This document shows positions 9,413 to 19,474 of a stretch of DNA of 64,000 bases, piece after piece. This DNA is from an uncultured Flavobacteriales bacterium (GTDB lineage Bacteria > Bacteroidota > Bacteroidia > Flavobacteriales_D > Parvicellaceae): the NCBI GenBank assembly GCA_943788115.1, contig CALSPA010000013.1, positions 42,728 through 106,727 of the forward strand. The letters run 5' to 3'. The notes under the pieces are model-generated. The model worked only from the letters and a program-made list of their open reading frames with translations, was not told the DNA's origin and did no database searches. Made by a program: the position numbers and the translations under genes. The stretch's first letter is position 1. Every line of letters starts with the position of its first letter.

Positions 9413-10528
9413 ATGAGGTGTTTTAGTTTACTCTTTTTAATATTTGTTTTTAGTTCATTCAAAACTCAAATAAACTCTTCTATTCAGCACAATGGAGTTA
9501 CTAGAGATTTTGTTTATTATACTCCATCAAACTGGAATTCTTCGGATCCACTTCCTTTGTTAGTTGTAATGCACGGTCTAACTCAAACTGGAAACGGCAT
9601 TATGAACATTACTGGCTTTAATGACATTGCTGAAGACAATAATTTTATTGTTTGTTATCCAGATGGAGTTAACAATTCATTCAATGCCAACATGAATGTT
9701 ACAGTTTCAACAGCAGATGATCTTGGCTTCATTGAATCTCTCTATACATATTTTGAAACCAACTTCAACTCAGACCCAAACAAAAGATATTTGTGTGGTT
9801 TCTCTACAGGAGGATTCATGTCGCATAAATTAGCTTGCGAGTCTTCTTTCTGTTTTGCAGCAATAGCTACAGTTTCTGGAAACATGAGTGATACTGTTTA
9901 TAATAACTGTTCTCCTAGTCATCCTACATCTGTGTTACACATACACGGAACATCAGACCCTGTAGTAAGCTATAATGGTAGTGCAACTTCTGGGGTTTCA
10001 GTGGACGCAAGTATAGAAAAATGGCGAATTCATTTGGGGTGTAATTTATCACCTCAGATAACACCAATGCCAGACAATAATATTTTTGATTTTTCATCTC
10101 CAGAAAGACACATGTATTTCGGTTGTTCAAATAGCTCATTAGAGTTAATTAAAATTAATGGGGGTGGACACCAATGGCCAGGAATACCAACCTTAATAGG
10201 TGGTTTAGGAAACATCAACATGGATTTTTATTCTCCAGAGCTTATTTGGGATTTTTTGAATGGTAAAAGCTGTCCAGAAAGCACACATGTTTCTAAATCT
10301 GACATGGTTGAAGTAAATGTTTTTCCTAACCCTACAAATAATACTGTTTCATTTTCTGTAAGTGATTATTCAGGATCTTTTAATGTTAATGTATTCGATT
10401 TAAACGGAAGGTTGCTTAAATCGTTAAATGATTATTCAATATCATTAGAAAGCTTTGAAAAAGGTGTTTATTTAATTTCTCTTAGCTTTTCGAACAAAAC
10501 TACTATGGTTAAGGTAATAAAGCAGTAG
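9413..10528 (+). CDS. PHB depolymerase/feruloyl esterase-like alpha/beta hydrolase with T9SS sorting domain
   Basis: LPLLVVMHGLTQTGNGI ... RYLCGFSTGGFMSHKLACE; C-terminal VFPNPTNNTVSF...GVYLISLSFSNKTTMVKVIKQ. Confidence 0.88.
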   Translation: MRCFSLLFLIFVFSSFKTQINSSIQHNGVTRDFVYYTPSNWNSSDPLPLLVVMHGLTQTGNGIMNITGFNDIAEDNNFIVCYPDGVNNSFNANMNVTVSTADDLGFIESLYTYFETNFNSDPNKRYLCGFSTGGFMSHKLACESSFCFAAIATVSGNMSDTVYNNCSPSHPTSVLHIHGTSDPVVSYNGSATSGVSVDASIEKWRIHLGCNLSPQITPMPDNNIFDFSSPERHMYFGCSNSSLELIKINGGGHQWPGIPTLIGGLGNINMDFYSPELIWDFLNGKSCPESTHVSKSDMVEVNVFPNPTNNTVSFSVSDYSGSFNVNVFDLNGRLLKSLNDYSISLESFEKGVYLISLSFSNKTTMVKVIKQ

Positions 10529-10534
10529 AGTAAT

Positions 10535-10831
10535 TTATTTAGATTTTGAAATCTTATTATTAGAAATATCTCTTTGAGATTTACTTTTAAATCTTACAAT
10601 TTTACTTTTTAATAATGATAAATGCTTGGTTTTTCTTCCATTAACTCTTTTTCTCCATCTCTTAAAACTAGACGATTTTAATTCTAATCGCATTAATTTT
10701 ATAACACTTGATTCATCTAAATTAAATTGATTTTTAATGGCTTCAAAAGGTGTTCTGTCTTCCCAAGCCATAGATATTACTCTGTCTATATCCCGAGTGT
10801 CAAGAGTTCTAATTTTTTGTTTTTTTTTCAT
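10535..10831 (-). CDS. TIGR03643 family (DUF2805-like) protein
   Basis: DRVISMAWEDRTPFEAIKNQFNLDESSVIKLMRLELKSSSFKRWRKRVNGRKTKH. Confidence 0.88.
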   Translation of the reverse strand: MKKKQKIRTLDTRDIDRVISMAWEDRTPFEAIKNQFNLDESSVIKLMRLELKSSSFKRWRKRVNGRKTKHLSLLKSKIVRFKSKSQRDISNNKISKSK

Positions 10832-10964
10832 TTTTGCATTTATTACTACAGTAAATAACGTATGGCCATACTGTTTTCCATTTTTTCCTTTTATTAAAGA
10901 GTTGCTTGCAAACAGGACAAATTTTGTAATAATCAGAATTTTGTTTGTCTTCCCTAATTTGCAT
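10809..10964 (-). CDS. DUF2256-like zinc-ribbon protein (51 aa, absent from the ORF track)
   Basis: Manual translation MQIREDKQNSDYYKICPVCKQLFNKRKKWKTVWPYVIYCSNKCKNEKKTKN; CxxC...CxxxC and RKKW match the DUF2256 pattern; overlaps both neighbouring genes. Confidence 0.85.
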   Translation of the reverse strand: MQIREDKQNSDYYKICPVCKQLFNKRKKWKTVWPYVIYCSNKCKNEKKTKN

Positions 10965-11592
10965 TAAAATTTGGTAGATTTTCTATTCTTGCATATGGAT
11001 GTTCTTCTTTTAGTTTTAAAGTATAGTATGAGTTTAGTCCTCCAACACCAACAGTATTAAGGCTTTCAAGATTTAAATATCCCTCATTACTTACTGCCAA
11101 GTCTGGAATACTTAATTGAACAATTTCACCAACAATAAGCTTAGTTCCATTAGCTTTAATATTAATTTCTTCTTTGAATTGCATTCCAATTTTAATAAAT
11201 GATTCCTTTAAAAAAGGGGCAAAAAAACCATTTAAATATTCTTCATTTAGATTTAGCTCATTGAATTCAGATATGTTTTTGTTGAATTTTATAGAGCTGA
11301 AGTGTGCTTTTTCAATAATATCATTATTAATGTGGTTTATGGTATAAAATCCAGTTTCTAAAATATTTTCATAGGTATCTCTTCTAATTTTATTAGCTGG
11401 TCGTACAATAAAACCTAATAATGGAGGATGACTTCCTAAATGAATTACAGAACTAAATATTGCTAGGTTGGTTTTGTTGTTTGAAGATTTACTTCCAATT
11501 AAGTTTCCAGGTTTAATTCCAGAAATTGAATTAATAATATTTAGTCTTTTTATTCTATCTAAATTTTCTATTTCAGTTTTGGATAATTCCAT
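10954..11592 (-). CDS. Flavin reductase family protein
   Basis: NLAIFSSVIHLGSHPPLLGFIVRPANKIRRDTYENILETGFYTINHI. Confidence 0.85.
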   Translation of the reverse strand: MELSKTEIENLDRIKRLNIINSISGIKPGNLIGSKSSNNKTNLAIFSSVIHLGSHPPLLGFIVRPANKIRRDTYENILETGFYTINHINNDIIEKAHFSSIKFNKNISEFNELNLNEEYLNGFFAPFLKESFIKIGMQFKEEINIKANGTKLIVGEIVQLSIPDLAVSNEGYLNLESLNTVGVGGLNSYYTLKLKEEHPYARIENLPNFNAN

Positions 11593-11594
11593 GG

Positions 11595-13070
11595 TTAATT
11601 TAGTTTGTTAATAAAGTCATTACCATTATTTATTAAGTTATTGCGTTTGGTTTGATCCATCTTGTCAAACGTTCTAATTAGCATTCCCATTCTTGGGTTT
11701 TTCAAGAAAAAATCACGATGTTTATTCATGAACCTCCAAAATAGCCCGTCCCATATTTCTTGCCAATCTCCTTTCTTGTAATTACTCATTTTAATAATGT
11801 AATTACTACTACTTATATATGGTTTTGTGGTCATTAATCCACCATCGGCATAAAGGCTCATGCCATACACGTTTGGAACCATAACCCAATCATATGCATC
11901 TATGAAAAGTTCCATAAACCAACGATGTACACTGTCTGGATTAAACTCACATAACATCATGAAATTTGAGATTATCATTAATCGTTCTATGTGGTGACAA
12001 TAACCAGTCTTTAAAACTTTTTTTATGGTGTCATCTAATGGATCAATACCAGTTGTCCCATCATAAAAACTAGCTGGAATTTCTCTTTTAAAATTCCAAA
12101 AATTTGTTGTTCTTTGTTTAGTGCCTTTACATTTGTAAATGCCTCTTATAAATTCTCTCCAACCTATAAGTTGTCTGATGAAACCTTCAATCGAATTGAT
12201 TGGTATGTTATGCTTTTCTCCAAAATTAAGTGCTTTGTCTAATACACTTACAGGGTCTAATAACCCAATATTCAACATTGGAGAAATTACACTGTGATTT
12301 AAAAATATTTCATCTTTTACAATAGCATCCTCATAAATCCCAAAGTCATTAAATTTGGTGTTTAAAAAATTATCTAACCATTTGTCTGCTTCATCAAAAT
12401 TAATTGGGTAGTTTTTATTAACATCAATTTCTCCAATATTATTTGGGAAATGTTTTTCTATGTATTGTACTGCAAGTTTGTAGTTTTTATTTTCACAAAA
12501 GTTAGTGTTAGGTGGCAACAACTTTGAAGGGTATTTCTTTCTGTTTTCATTGTCAAAGGTCCATTTACCTCCGATAGGTTTGTTGTCTTTATCAATTAGT
12601 ATTTCTAATTTTTTTCTCTGGTTTTTATAAAAAGTTGTTTGATGAAATTTCTTGTTTTCAGGTTTGAAGTAATTTTCGTTTTCTTTTTCTGAATTTATAA
12701 AAAGTGAATTATCATACCAGTTTATTTGAATTTCAAATTTTTTACAACAATTTGAAATTCTCTTAAGAAGCCAATTGTCTTCAGGATGATAAATATTAAT
12801 TGTATTAATTTTTCTTTCAGATAAATGAGAAATTAAATTTCTTATATCCGAAAGATTACTATTTGTTTCAATGTAGTTGACATTAAATTTCTTGTCTAGA
12901 AGAAAAGATTCATATTCTTTTAATGTTGCTCGATGATAGGCTAGCTTTTGTTTGTGGAAATTAAGTTCTTTAAAGAATAGATGTTCTTCAATTAAATACG
13001 TAGGGAACTCATTGGATAATTGAAAGTTTTTAAATAACTGATTGGGAAGAATAAAATTTACTGAACTCAA
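11595..13070 (-). CDS. Cryptochrome/photolyase family protein (FeS-BCP/PhrB-related)
   Basis: GYCHHIERLMIISNFMMLCEFNPDSVHRWFMELFIDAYDWVMVPNVYGMSLYADGGLMTTKPYISSSNYIIKMSNYKKGDW. Confidence 0.92.
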   Translation of the reverse strand: MSSVNFILPNQLFKNFQLSNEFPTYLIEEHLFFKELNFHKQKLAYHRATLKEYESFLLDKKFNVNYIETNSNLSDIRNLISHLSERKINTINIYHPEDNWLLKRISNCCKKFEIQINWYDNSLFINSEKENENYFKPENKKFHQTTFYKNQRKKLEILIDKDNKPIGGKWTFDNENRKKYPSKLLPPNTNFCENKNYKLAVQYIEKHFPNNIGEIDVNKNYPINFDEADKWLDNFLNTKFNDFGIYEDAIVKDEIFLNHSVISPMLNIGLLDPVSVLDKALNFGEKHNIPINSIEGFIRQLIGWREFIRGIYKCKGTKQRTTNFWNFKREIPASFYDGTTGIDPLDDTIKKVLKTGYCHHIERLMIISNFMMLCEFNPDSVHRWFMELFIDAYDWVMVPNVYGMSLYADGGLMTTKPYISSSNYIIKMSNYKKGDWQEIWDGLFWRFMNKHRDFFLKNPRMGMLIRTFDKMDQTKRNNLINNGNDFINKLN

Positions 13071-13252
13071 TGTTGTGGATTTTCTTCTTTTTCAATTAAA
13101 TCTATCTTTTTCAATATTTCATGAGCTTCTACTTCAAGTCTATCGCTTTCTTTTCTATTAATTTTAGATTGTTCGAATGCTTTCTTCTTAATTTTATTGT
13201 AAATAAGAATTAATTTATCTTTTTCAGATTTTTTTTTGAAGAGTCCAAACAT
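13067..13252 (-). CDS. Lacal_2735/DUF6435-like small protein
   Basis: 61 aa MFGLFKKKSEKDKLILIYNKIKKKAFEQSKINRKESDRLEVEAHEILKKI; 4-nt overlap with the photolyase gene. Confidence 0.75.
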   Translation of the reverse strand: MFGLFKKKSEKDKLILIYNKIKKKAFEQSKINRKESDRLEVEAHEILKKIDLIEKEENPQH

Positions 13253-13383
13253 ATTGTTTAATTTTTTTTATTAAAACATAAACAATATTACAAATTAAAC
13301 AAGTAAATTATTTTTTGTTTAACATTGATTCATTCTTTATCTAATGAAATGACAATTGGTTATTTTTGAGAAATTTTTTAAAA

Positions 13384-15117
13384 ATGATAGAAACCATTAA
13401 CAAAGTTGAGAAACCTAAAAGAAGATACATCTCCGATAATCTAAAAATTGATTCTTGGGATACAATTGATTCAATTTTCATTGAACTATTAAACCGTGAA
13501 ATTAATTCAGTTTCTGATTTAGAAAAATGGTTACTAGATAATAGTGAGCTTTCTGCAGTTTTGGAAGAAGACATGGCTTGGAGGTATATTAAAATGAACA
13601 TTGATACCACTAATGTTGAATTACAAAATGATTTTAATTTTTGGATTAAAGAAATTTCTCCAAATGTTGCTCCTTACGCACAAAAGCTAAATTTAAAACT
13701 CATTAATTCTTCTTATTTAGATTTGCTCGATAATAATAAATACCGAATTTATTTAAGAGGGGTTAAAAATCAAATTGAAATTTATAGGGAAGAAAATATT
13801 CCTTTGTTAGTTAAGCTTCAAGAAAAACAACAACTTTTTGGTGCTACAAGTGCTAAAATGACCATTGAACACAACGGTGAAACATTGACTCTTCAACAAG
13901 CGGCTCAACATTTGAAATCTAACGATAGGCAACTTCGCGAAACTGTTTTTGTGAAAATAAATGAACGTAGACATCAAGATGTTCAAGCTTTAGATGATTT
14001 ATTTGATGAATTAATTGCTCTTAGACAAAACATTGCAAAAAATTCAGGTTTCGATAATTATCGAGATTACATGTTTGCAGCAATGGGAAGATTTGATTAT
14101 TCTGTTTCAGATTGTATGAAATTTCATTCGTCTGTTGAGGAGTTTATTGTTCCAATTATTTCTAAAATTGAGAACGATAGAAAAACTAACTTAAATGTTT
14201 CATCTTATAGACCATGGGATACTCAAGTAGATGCTAATGGGAATGTTCCTCTTAAACCTTTTGATAAGTCTGAAGATTTAATTGAAAAATCTATTAAATG
14301 CTTCAATTATTTAGATCCATTTTTTGGTTCCTGTTTAAGTATTATGAATAACATGGAACACTTGGATCTAGAATCTAAGATTGGAAAAGCTCCAGGTGGT
14401 TTTATGTATCCTCTTTACGAAATTGGTGTTCCTTTTATTTTTATGAACGCTGTAGGGTCTCAAAGAGATGTTGTAACTATGATTCATGAAGGAGGACATG
14501 CAGTTCATTCATTTTTAAGTAGAGATTTAGAATTAACTGAATTTAAAAGTACTCCTTCCGAAGTTGCAGAACTAGCATCCATGTCTATGGAACTTTTAAC
14601 TATGGATAATTGGAATGTTTTTTATGCTAATTCAGCAGAACTTAAAAGAGCAAAAATTGAACAATTAGAAAAAGCATTAGAAGGTTTGCCTTGGATTGCA
14701 GCAATAGATCAATTTCAACATTGGATATATACCAATAATCATACTGCAAATCAAAGGAGAGAGAAGTGGCTTGAAATTAACAATAAGCTTGGTAATCAAG
14801 TAATAGATTGGAACGGTTATGAATCGGCATTGTCTAATCAGTGGCAAAAACAATTGCATTTATTTGAAGTGCCATTTTATTACATAGAATACGGAATGGC
14901 TCAGCTTGGAGCAATTGCAGTTTGGAGAAATTATAAACAAAATGGGAAAGTTGCTTTAGAGCAATATAAAGATGCTTTAAAATTAGGCTATACTAAGAGT
15001 ATCGGAGAAATATATGAAACAGCCGGAATTAAATTTGACTTTTCATCTGCTTACATTAAAGAACTCGCTAGCTTTATTGTTAAAGAATTAGATGCAATTA
15101 TTAATCAAACTGATTAA
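13384..15117 (+). CDS. pepF: M3 family oligoendopeptidase (PepF-like)
   Basis: HEGGHAVHSFLSRD (HExxH-type zinc motif HEGGH); oligoendopeptidase F features; start set at the internal ATG (ORF track begins at 13366). Confidence 0.88.
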   Translation: MIETINKVEKPKRRYISDNLKIDSWDTIDSIFIELLNREINSVSDLEKWLLDNSELSAVLEEDMAWRYIKMNIDTTNVELQNDFNFWIKEISPNVAPYAQKLNLKLINSSYLDLLDNNKYRIYLRGVKNQIEIYREENIPLLVKLQEKQQLFGATSAKMTIEHNGETLTLQQAAQHLKSNDRQLRETVFVKINERRHQDVQALDDLFDELIALRQNIAKNSGFDNYRDYMFAAMGRFDYSVSDCMKFHSSVEEFIVPIISKIENDRKTNLNVSSYRPWDTQVDANGNVPLKPFDKSEDLIEKSIKCFNYLDPFFGSCLSIMNNMEHLDLESKIGKAPGGFMYPLYEIGVPFIFMNAVGSQRDVVTMIHEGGHAVHSFLSRDLELTEFKSTPSEVAELASMSMELLTMDNWNVFYANSAELKRAKIEQLEKALEGLPWIAAIDQFQHWIYTNNHTANQRREKWLEINNKLGNQVIDWNGYESALSNQWQKQLHLFEVPFYYIEYGMAQLGAIAVWRNYKQNGKVALEQYKDALKLGYTKSIGEIYETAGIKFDFSSAYIKELASFIVKELDAIINQTD

Positions 15118-15814
15118 AAAGTTCTTTTTTCTTTTTTTTCTTTTTCCCCTTTTTTATGTAATTCACATAATATGGCATAAAAACCCAGCTAGTTTTCGGG
15201 TTCCAATAAACCCATTGCTTTTCTCTAATAATACTTAACCCAAGTTTTCCCTTTTTAGACAACTTATATTCTCCGCCAAATAATATTCTATACTTATTAA
15301 ACCCATTAATGGCACCTGTTTCGAAATGTTGAAAGACCTCAAAGCCTAGGTAGGGCCTTAGTTTTGTTGTGGGGAATTTAAATTTTACTTTAGCTCTATA
15401 CCTTAAATCGTTTTCAGGATAGTCACCATCATTTTTGGTAACCCCCATCTTGTTTTTGGTTTGAAATCTTAGCCTTAATGTTAATGTAGACATGTCAAAA
15501 TCAGTAACATATGCATAATCAATATGATACCTTAAATGATTTTCGATTTTCGATTTAAATTCCTGAATTAATCTAAATCCTGTATTAATTTTAGCTTGTT
15601 TGTTTTCGTACTTTATAGAGCCTTGTGTGAAAAATTGATTGATATTCAAAGAGCTAAGGTTTGATCTGAATTGGTTTTCAATGTCAAATTTAAAATCATT
15701 ATTAATTTTAAATCGAAATGTATTTGATGTCCAACATTCAAATTCTTTATTTTGAGCAGAAATTATAACTGCTAAAAAAAATAGTGTTATAAATAAATTG
15801 ATTTTTTTATTCAT
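15101..15814 (-). CDS. DUF2490 domain protein, exported
   Basis: MNKKINLFITLFFLAVIISAQ signal; ENQFRSNLSSLNINQFFTQGSIKYENKQAKINTGFRL; start chosen at the signal-peptide Met. Confidence 0.75.
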   Translation of the reverse strand: MNKKINLFITLFFLAVIISAQNKEFECWTSNTFRFKINNDFKFDIENQFRSNLSSLNINQFFTQGSIKYENKQAKINTGFRLIQEFKSKIENHLRYHIDYAYVTDFDMSTLTLRLRFQTKNKMGVTKNDGDYPENDLRYRAKVKFKFPTTKLRPYLGFEVFQHFETGAINGFNKYRILFGGEYKLSKKGKLGLSIIREKQWVYWNPKTSWVFMPYYVNYIKKGKKKKKKKELFNQFD

Positions 15815-15818
15815 AAAC

Positions 15819-17174
15819 TTAGTTTGTACATCTTGAAGATGATTCATTATGACCTTTCGTTATGCCATCAATCAGTAACGATTCAATTATACCTTTTCTG
15901 CTTAATATCCAATTGTTTAATTTAATTAGTTTGTCTTGGTACTCTGGATCATCTTGTGCATTCTCAATTAGAAAAGAAGCATTATTTATAAAACCCATAA
16001 ATAATGCTTCATCCCAAACATCATCAATTAAACGTTGCATTTCATTATTGAATTTTGTTGCTGTTTCATCAATTCTTGATAATCTCCTAGGTAATTCAGC
16101 ACTTACGTAAACTTCGAAGGTGTTTTCCCAACCGTAATGATCAAGACCCCAAGGAATAAATGTTGCTCTGTTGTTGTCATTTGGGTCAAAATAGATGAAG
16201 AAATTATTTCTGTTAGCACAATATCCATCACTACTAGCTAAAAGTGTTTCAAGAGCCCAAAAAGTAATAAAATTGTCAATATTTAAATGTTGATTTAGTG
16301 CGCTAAGTAGCTGGTCATCTGGCAATTCTAAATCTTCGCATATTGCTTTAATTGGATTTCCAATTGGATCGGTGTTTGCAGTTTTAGCATCCCATCTAGG
16401 AAGCCATTCCTTGTTGAAATCAATTACCTGCCCTTCATAAAGGTGTCCGTTACTGTTGCCAAATTCTCTAATTAAGAATTTTTCATCTATAGTTTCAATA
16501 TGAGAATAAACACCAAATGGTTCACTATTAATGGTTACGTTTGAAAGATTACAAAGTGGAGCAGGGTAATTTGCAAGCTCATAAATTTTCAGTGCTAATG
16601 TTGTCCATATTCTAGTTTCATTTTGCGAATTATTATTGAGCGTAATGTTTTTTGAAAGATTGAAACTAGAATTTTGAACATACTTTTCAGTTTCTATTTT
16701 AACAGAGGGAGCAGTGGAGAATATAGAGCCTAGAAAACCTTTTTTTCTTATTCCTGCATTTTGAACTAAGACACCATCTATTTCAATATTTCCGCTATAC
16801 CAATTATACTCATTTGGAAATGGAACATCGCAATCATTTGCATATTGAACTAAAACTGCACATGCAGCATTACCATTGTCATCATTTATGTCAGGACCAA
16901 ATCTAGATTCATTTCGCATTGTTTGAAAATCGTTTTCATTCATTTCAATATTAACACATAACATGTGGTTATTATCAAAAGTAAGTTCACCATTTTGGTA
17001 AGTAGCATTTGATGTGTTTTGATTACAAGAGATTCCGGGTGGGCGATCTTCCCACAAATCGAAAGCATCCATTAAAATTCCAGCAGAAACTTCTAATATT
17101 AATTTTCTACAAGAAATTGATACAAATACAATCGATATACAAAGAATAAATGAGTGTAATTTTTTAAGTTTCAT
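15819..17174 (-). CDS. CotH kinase family protein (lipoprotein-like signal)
   Basis: IRKKGFLGSIF...SVKIETEKY; LCNLSNVTINSEPFGVYSHIETIDEKFLIREFGNSNGHLYEGQ; HYGWENTF. Confidence 0.85.
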   Translation of the reverse strand: MKLKKLHSFILCISIVFVSISCRKLILEVSAGILMDAFDLWEDRPPGISCNQNTSNATYQNGELTFDNNHMLCVNIEMNENDFQTMRNESRFGPDINDDNGNAACAVLVQYANDCDVPFPNEYNWYSGNIEIDGVLVQNAGIRKKGFLGSIFSTAPSVKIETEKYVQNSSFNLSKNITLNNNSQNETRIWTTLALKIYELANYPAPLCNLSNVTINSEPFGVYSHIETIDEKFLIREFGNSNGHLYEGQVIDFNKEWLPRWDAKTANTDPIGNPIKAICEDLELPDDQLLSALNQHLNIDNFITFWALETLLASSDGYCANRNNFFIYFDPNDNNRATFIPWGLDHYGWENTFEVYVSAELPRRLSRIDETATKFNNEMQRLIDDVWDEALFMGFINNASFLIENAQDDPEYQDKLIKLNNWILSRKGIIESLLIDGITKGHNESSSRCTN

Positions 17175-17299
17175 TTCTCTGAAAATAGAATGTTTTAAAC
17201 CAGTTATTGTAAATATACTATCAATTAATTGAAATATAATTCAACATTTACTATTGTTTGTATTGATTTTTTATCTTCATCTTCTTTTAAATTCATCTT

Positions 17300-19373
17300 A
17301 TGATTAAGTTTCTTTTATCTTTTGTTATCTGCTTTTGTATTAACATTGTTTATTCTCAAGTTAATCCTAATAATATTGATATTGTTAGAGGTCAATATGG
17401 AACTCCTCATATTTTTTCTAAAACAGATAAAGAAGCTGCATATGGACTTGCTTGGGCTCATTCAGAAGATGATTTTAAGACAATTCAAGAAACATTCTTG
17501 CCTGTAAAAGGGTTTTTGGGTAAATATCAAGGTAAAGAAGGAGCCCAATTGGATTATGTTATTCAACTTCTTAAGTGTAAAGAAACTGTTGAGAAACAAT
17601 TTGAAAATCTATCTAGTGAAGTGGTTGAAGTTATTAAAGGTTATGTTGAAGGTTTAAATGCTTATGCCTTAGCTCATCCAAATGAAGTTTTGATAAAGAA
17701 AACATTTCCTATTACAATAAAAGAGTATTTAACTGGCTATAACTTAGTTATTCACTTCTTTTCAGATACTGGTGATGTTTTAAAAGATTTATTTGGCAAT
17801 AAGGTTGCTCCGTTAAATAGATGTTTCTTTAAATACAATAGGCTCAAATGGTTTTGCATTTAGAAGACAAAAGACAAAAGGAAAATAAAACCTATTTAAA
17901 ACGTAAATACTCACCCAGCCCTTGGAAGGGGCCATTTGCTTGGTATGAAGCCCACATGGTAAGTGAACAAGGTTGGAACATGTTAGGTGGTCTTTTCCCT
18001 GGTTCACCTTTTCCTTTTATTGGAACAAATGAAAATTTAGGTTGGACACATACCTATAATTATCCAGATTTGATTGATCTTATTTCAGTTAGAAATGCAT
18101 CCAAGAAAAAAGTATCAATATAAATTTGATGGTGAATGGGTGAAACTAGAAAAAATCTAAAGCTAAACTCAAGGTTAAGTTAAAGTCTGGTATAGTCTTG
18201 CCAATTAGAAAAAAAGTACTTTGGAGCAAGTATGGTCCTGTAGTTAAGAATGATAGTGGTTCTTTTACTTTTCGATCCAATGCATTTGAAAACATTTCAT
18301 CTATAGATCAATGGTATAAAAATGAATAAGGCATCCAATTTCAATGAATTTAAAGCTGCTCTAGAACTCATTGGAGTTCCTAGGTTTTATGTCATTTATG
18401 CAGACAAAAATGATAATATATTTTATCTAAGTAATGCCAAGACTTCCTGTTAGAGATACTCTTTTTAAATTGGGATGAGTTACTTCCTGGGAATACATCT
18501 AAAACCTTGACTAATTCTTACCATAAATTAGCCGATTTGCCACAATTATTAAATCCATCTAAAGGGTATTTGTTTAATACTAATAATAGTCCTTTTAATT
18601 GTACACATTCAGATGATAATCTTCTTAAGGAAAATTATTCTACAACTTTTTCATACCGTGAAAATCTAAATAATAGAAGCTTAAGGTTTGAGGAGCTAAT
18701 TGAACAATATGATAAAATTTCTTATGAAGATTTTAAAAGAATTAAGTATGATCAGCAATATCCTAATCCTATCTTCTGTCCTTTTGAAGTCAATGGAATT
18801 TTTCAAATTAATGCATCAGATTACCCAGATTTAGAATCTTTAATTAACATAATTCAAAAATGGGACAGAAAAGCTGATTTATCTAATTTAGGTTCTGCTC
18901 AGTGGAGTGTTTATTACAAGCACTTAAAAAAGAGTGTTAAAAAACTTAATTTAAACAAAGAATTACCTATTGAAGATTCTATTTTAATTAAATCTGTAAG
19001 TTATACTTTCGATTATTTGATTAAACATTTTGATAAAATTGAAGTTTTACACAGTGAGTTTCAAAAACATGTTAGGGGAGATGAAGAATTAGGTGTTCCT
19101 GGCTTAGTAGATATGATTGCAGCAACTTCTTCTAGGAATTACAAAGATGGAATGGTGAAAGCTGTTTCTGGTGATTCTTACATAATGTTGGTTAGGTATG
19201 GCAATGAGACTGTTGAAATTGAAACTGTTCTTCCATATGGTATTAGCAATCGTCCAGATTCACCTCATTATACTGATCAAATGAATTTATATGTTAACCA
19301 ACAACGAAAAAAAATGACTTTAGATAAAACTGAAATTTATAAATCAGCTATTAAAATTTATCATCCAAAATAA
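17300..19373 (+). pseudogene. Penicillin acylase family protein (Ntn hydrolase), frameshifted
   Basis: IDIVRGQYGTPHIFSKTDKEAAYGLAWAHSEDDF; beta-subunit motif GSNGFAF recoverable in another frame near 17845; [48 protein letters not shown]; intact C-terminal part 18507-19373. Confidence 0.85.
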
Positions 19374-19474
19374 ATTTTAATGTTTAATTATATTAGATTT
19401 TTATCTGTTGTTTACTTTGAAACCTGATATTTTTTATATACTATTATACAAAATTCTAAATCAGTAAAATAACT

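Noticed and set aside
10737-10967. Plus-strand ORF 10737-10967 (76 aa)
   Set aside because: Antisense to TIGR03643 and the DUF2256-like gene; composition looks like a shadow ORF.
15118-15175. Lysine-rich tail (KKGKKKKKKKELFNQFD) of the DUF2490 protein as a functional motif
   Set aside because: It lies on the T-rich stretch overlapping the convergent pepF end, so it is more likely low-complexity read-through than a functional tail.
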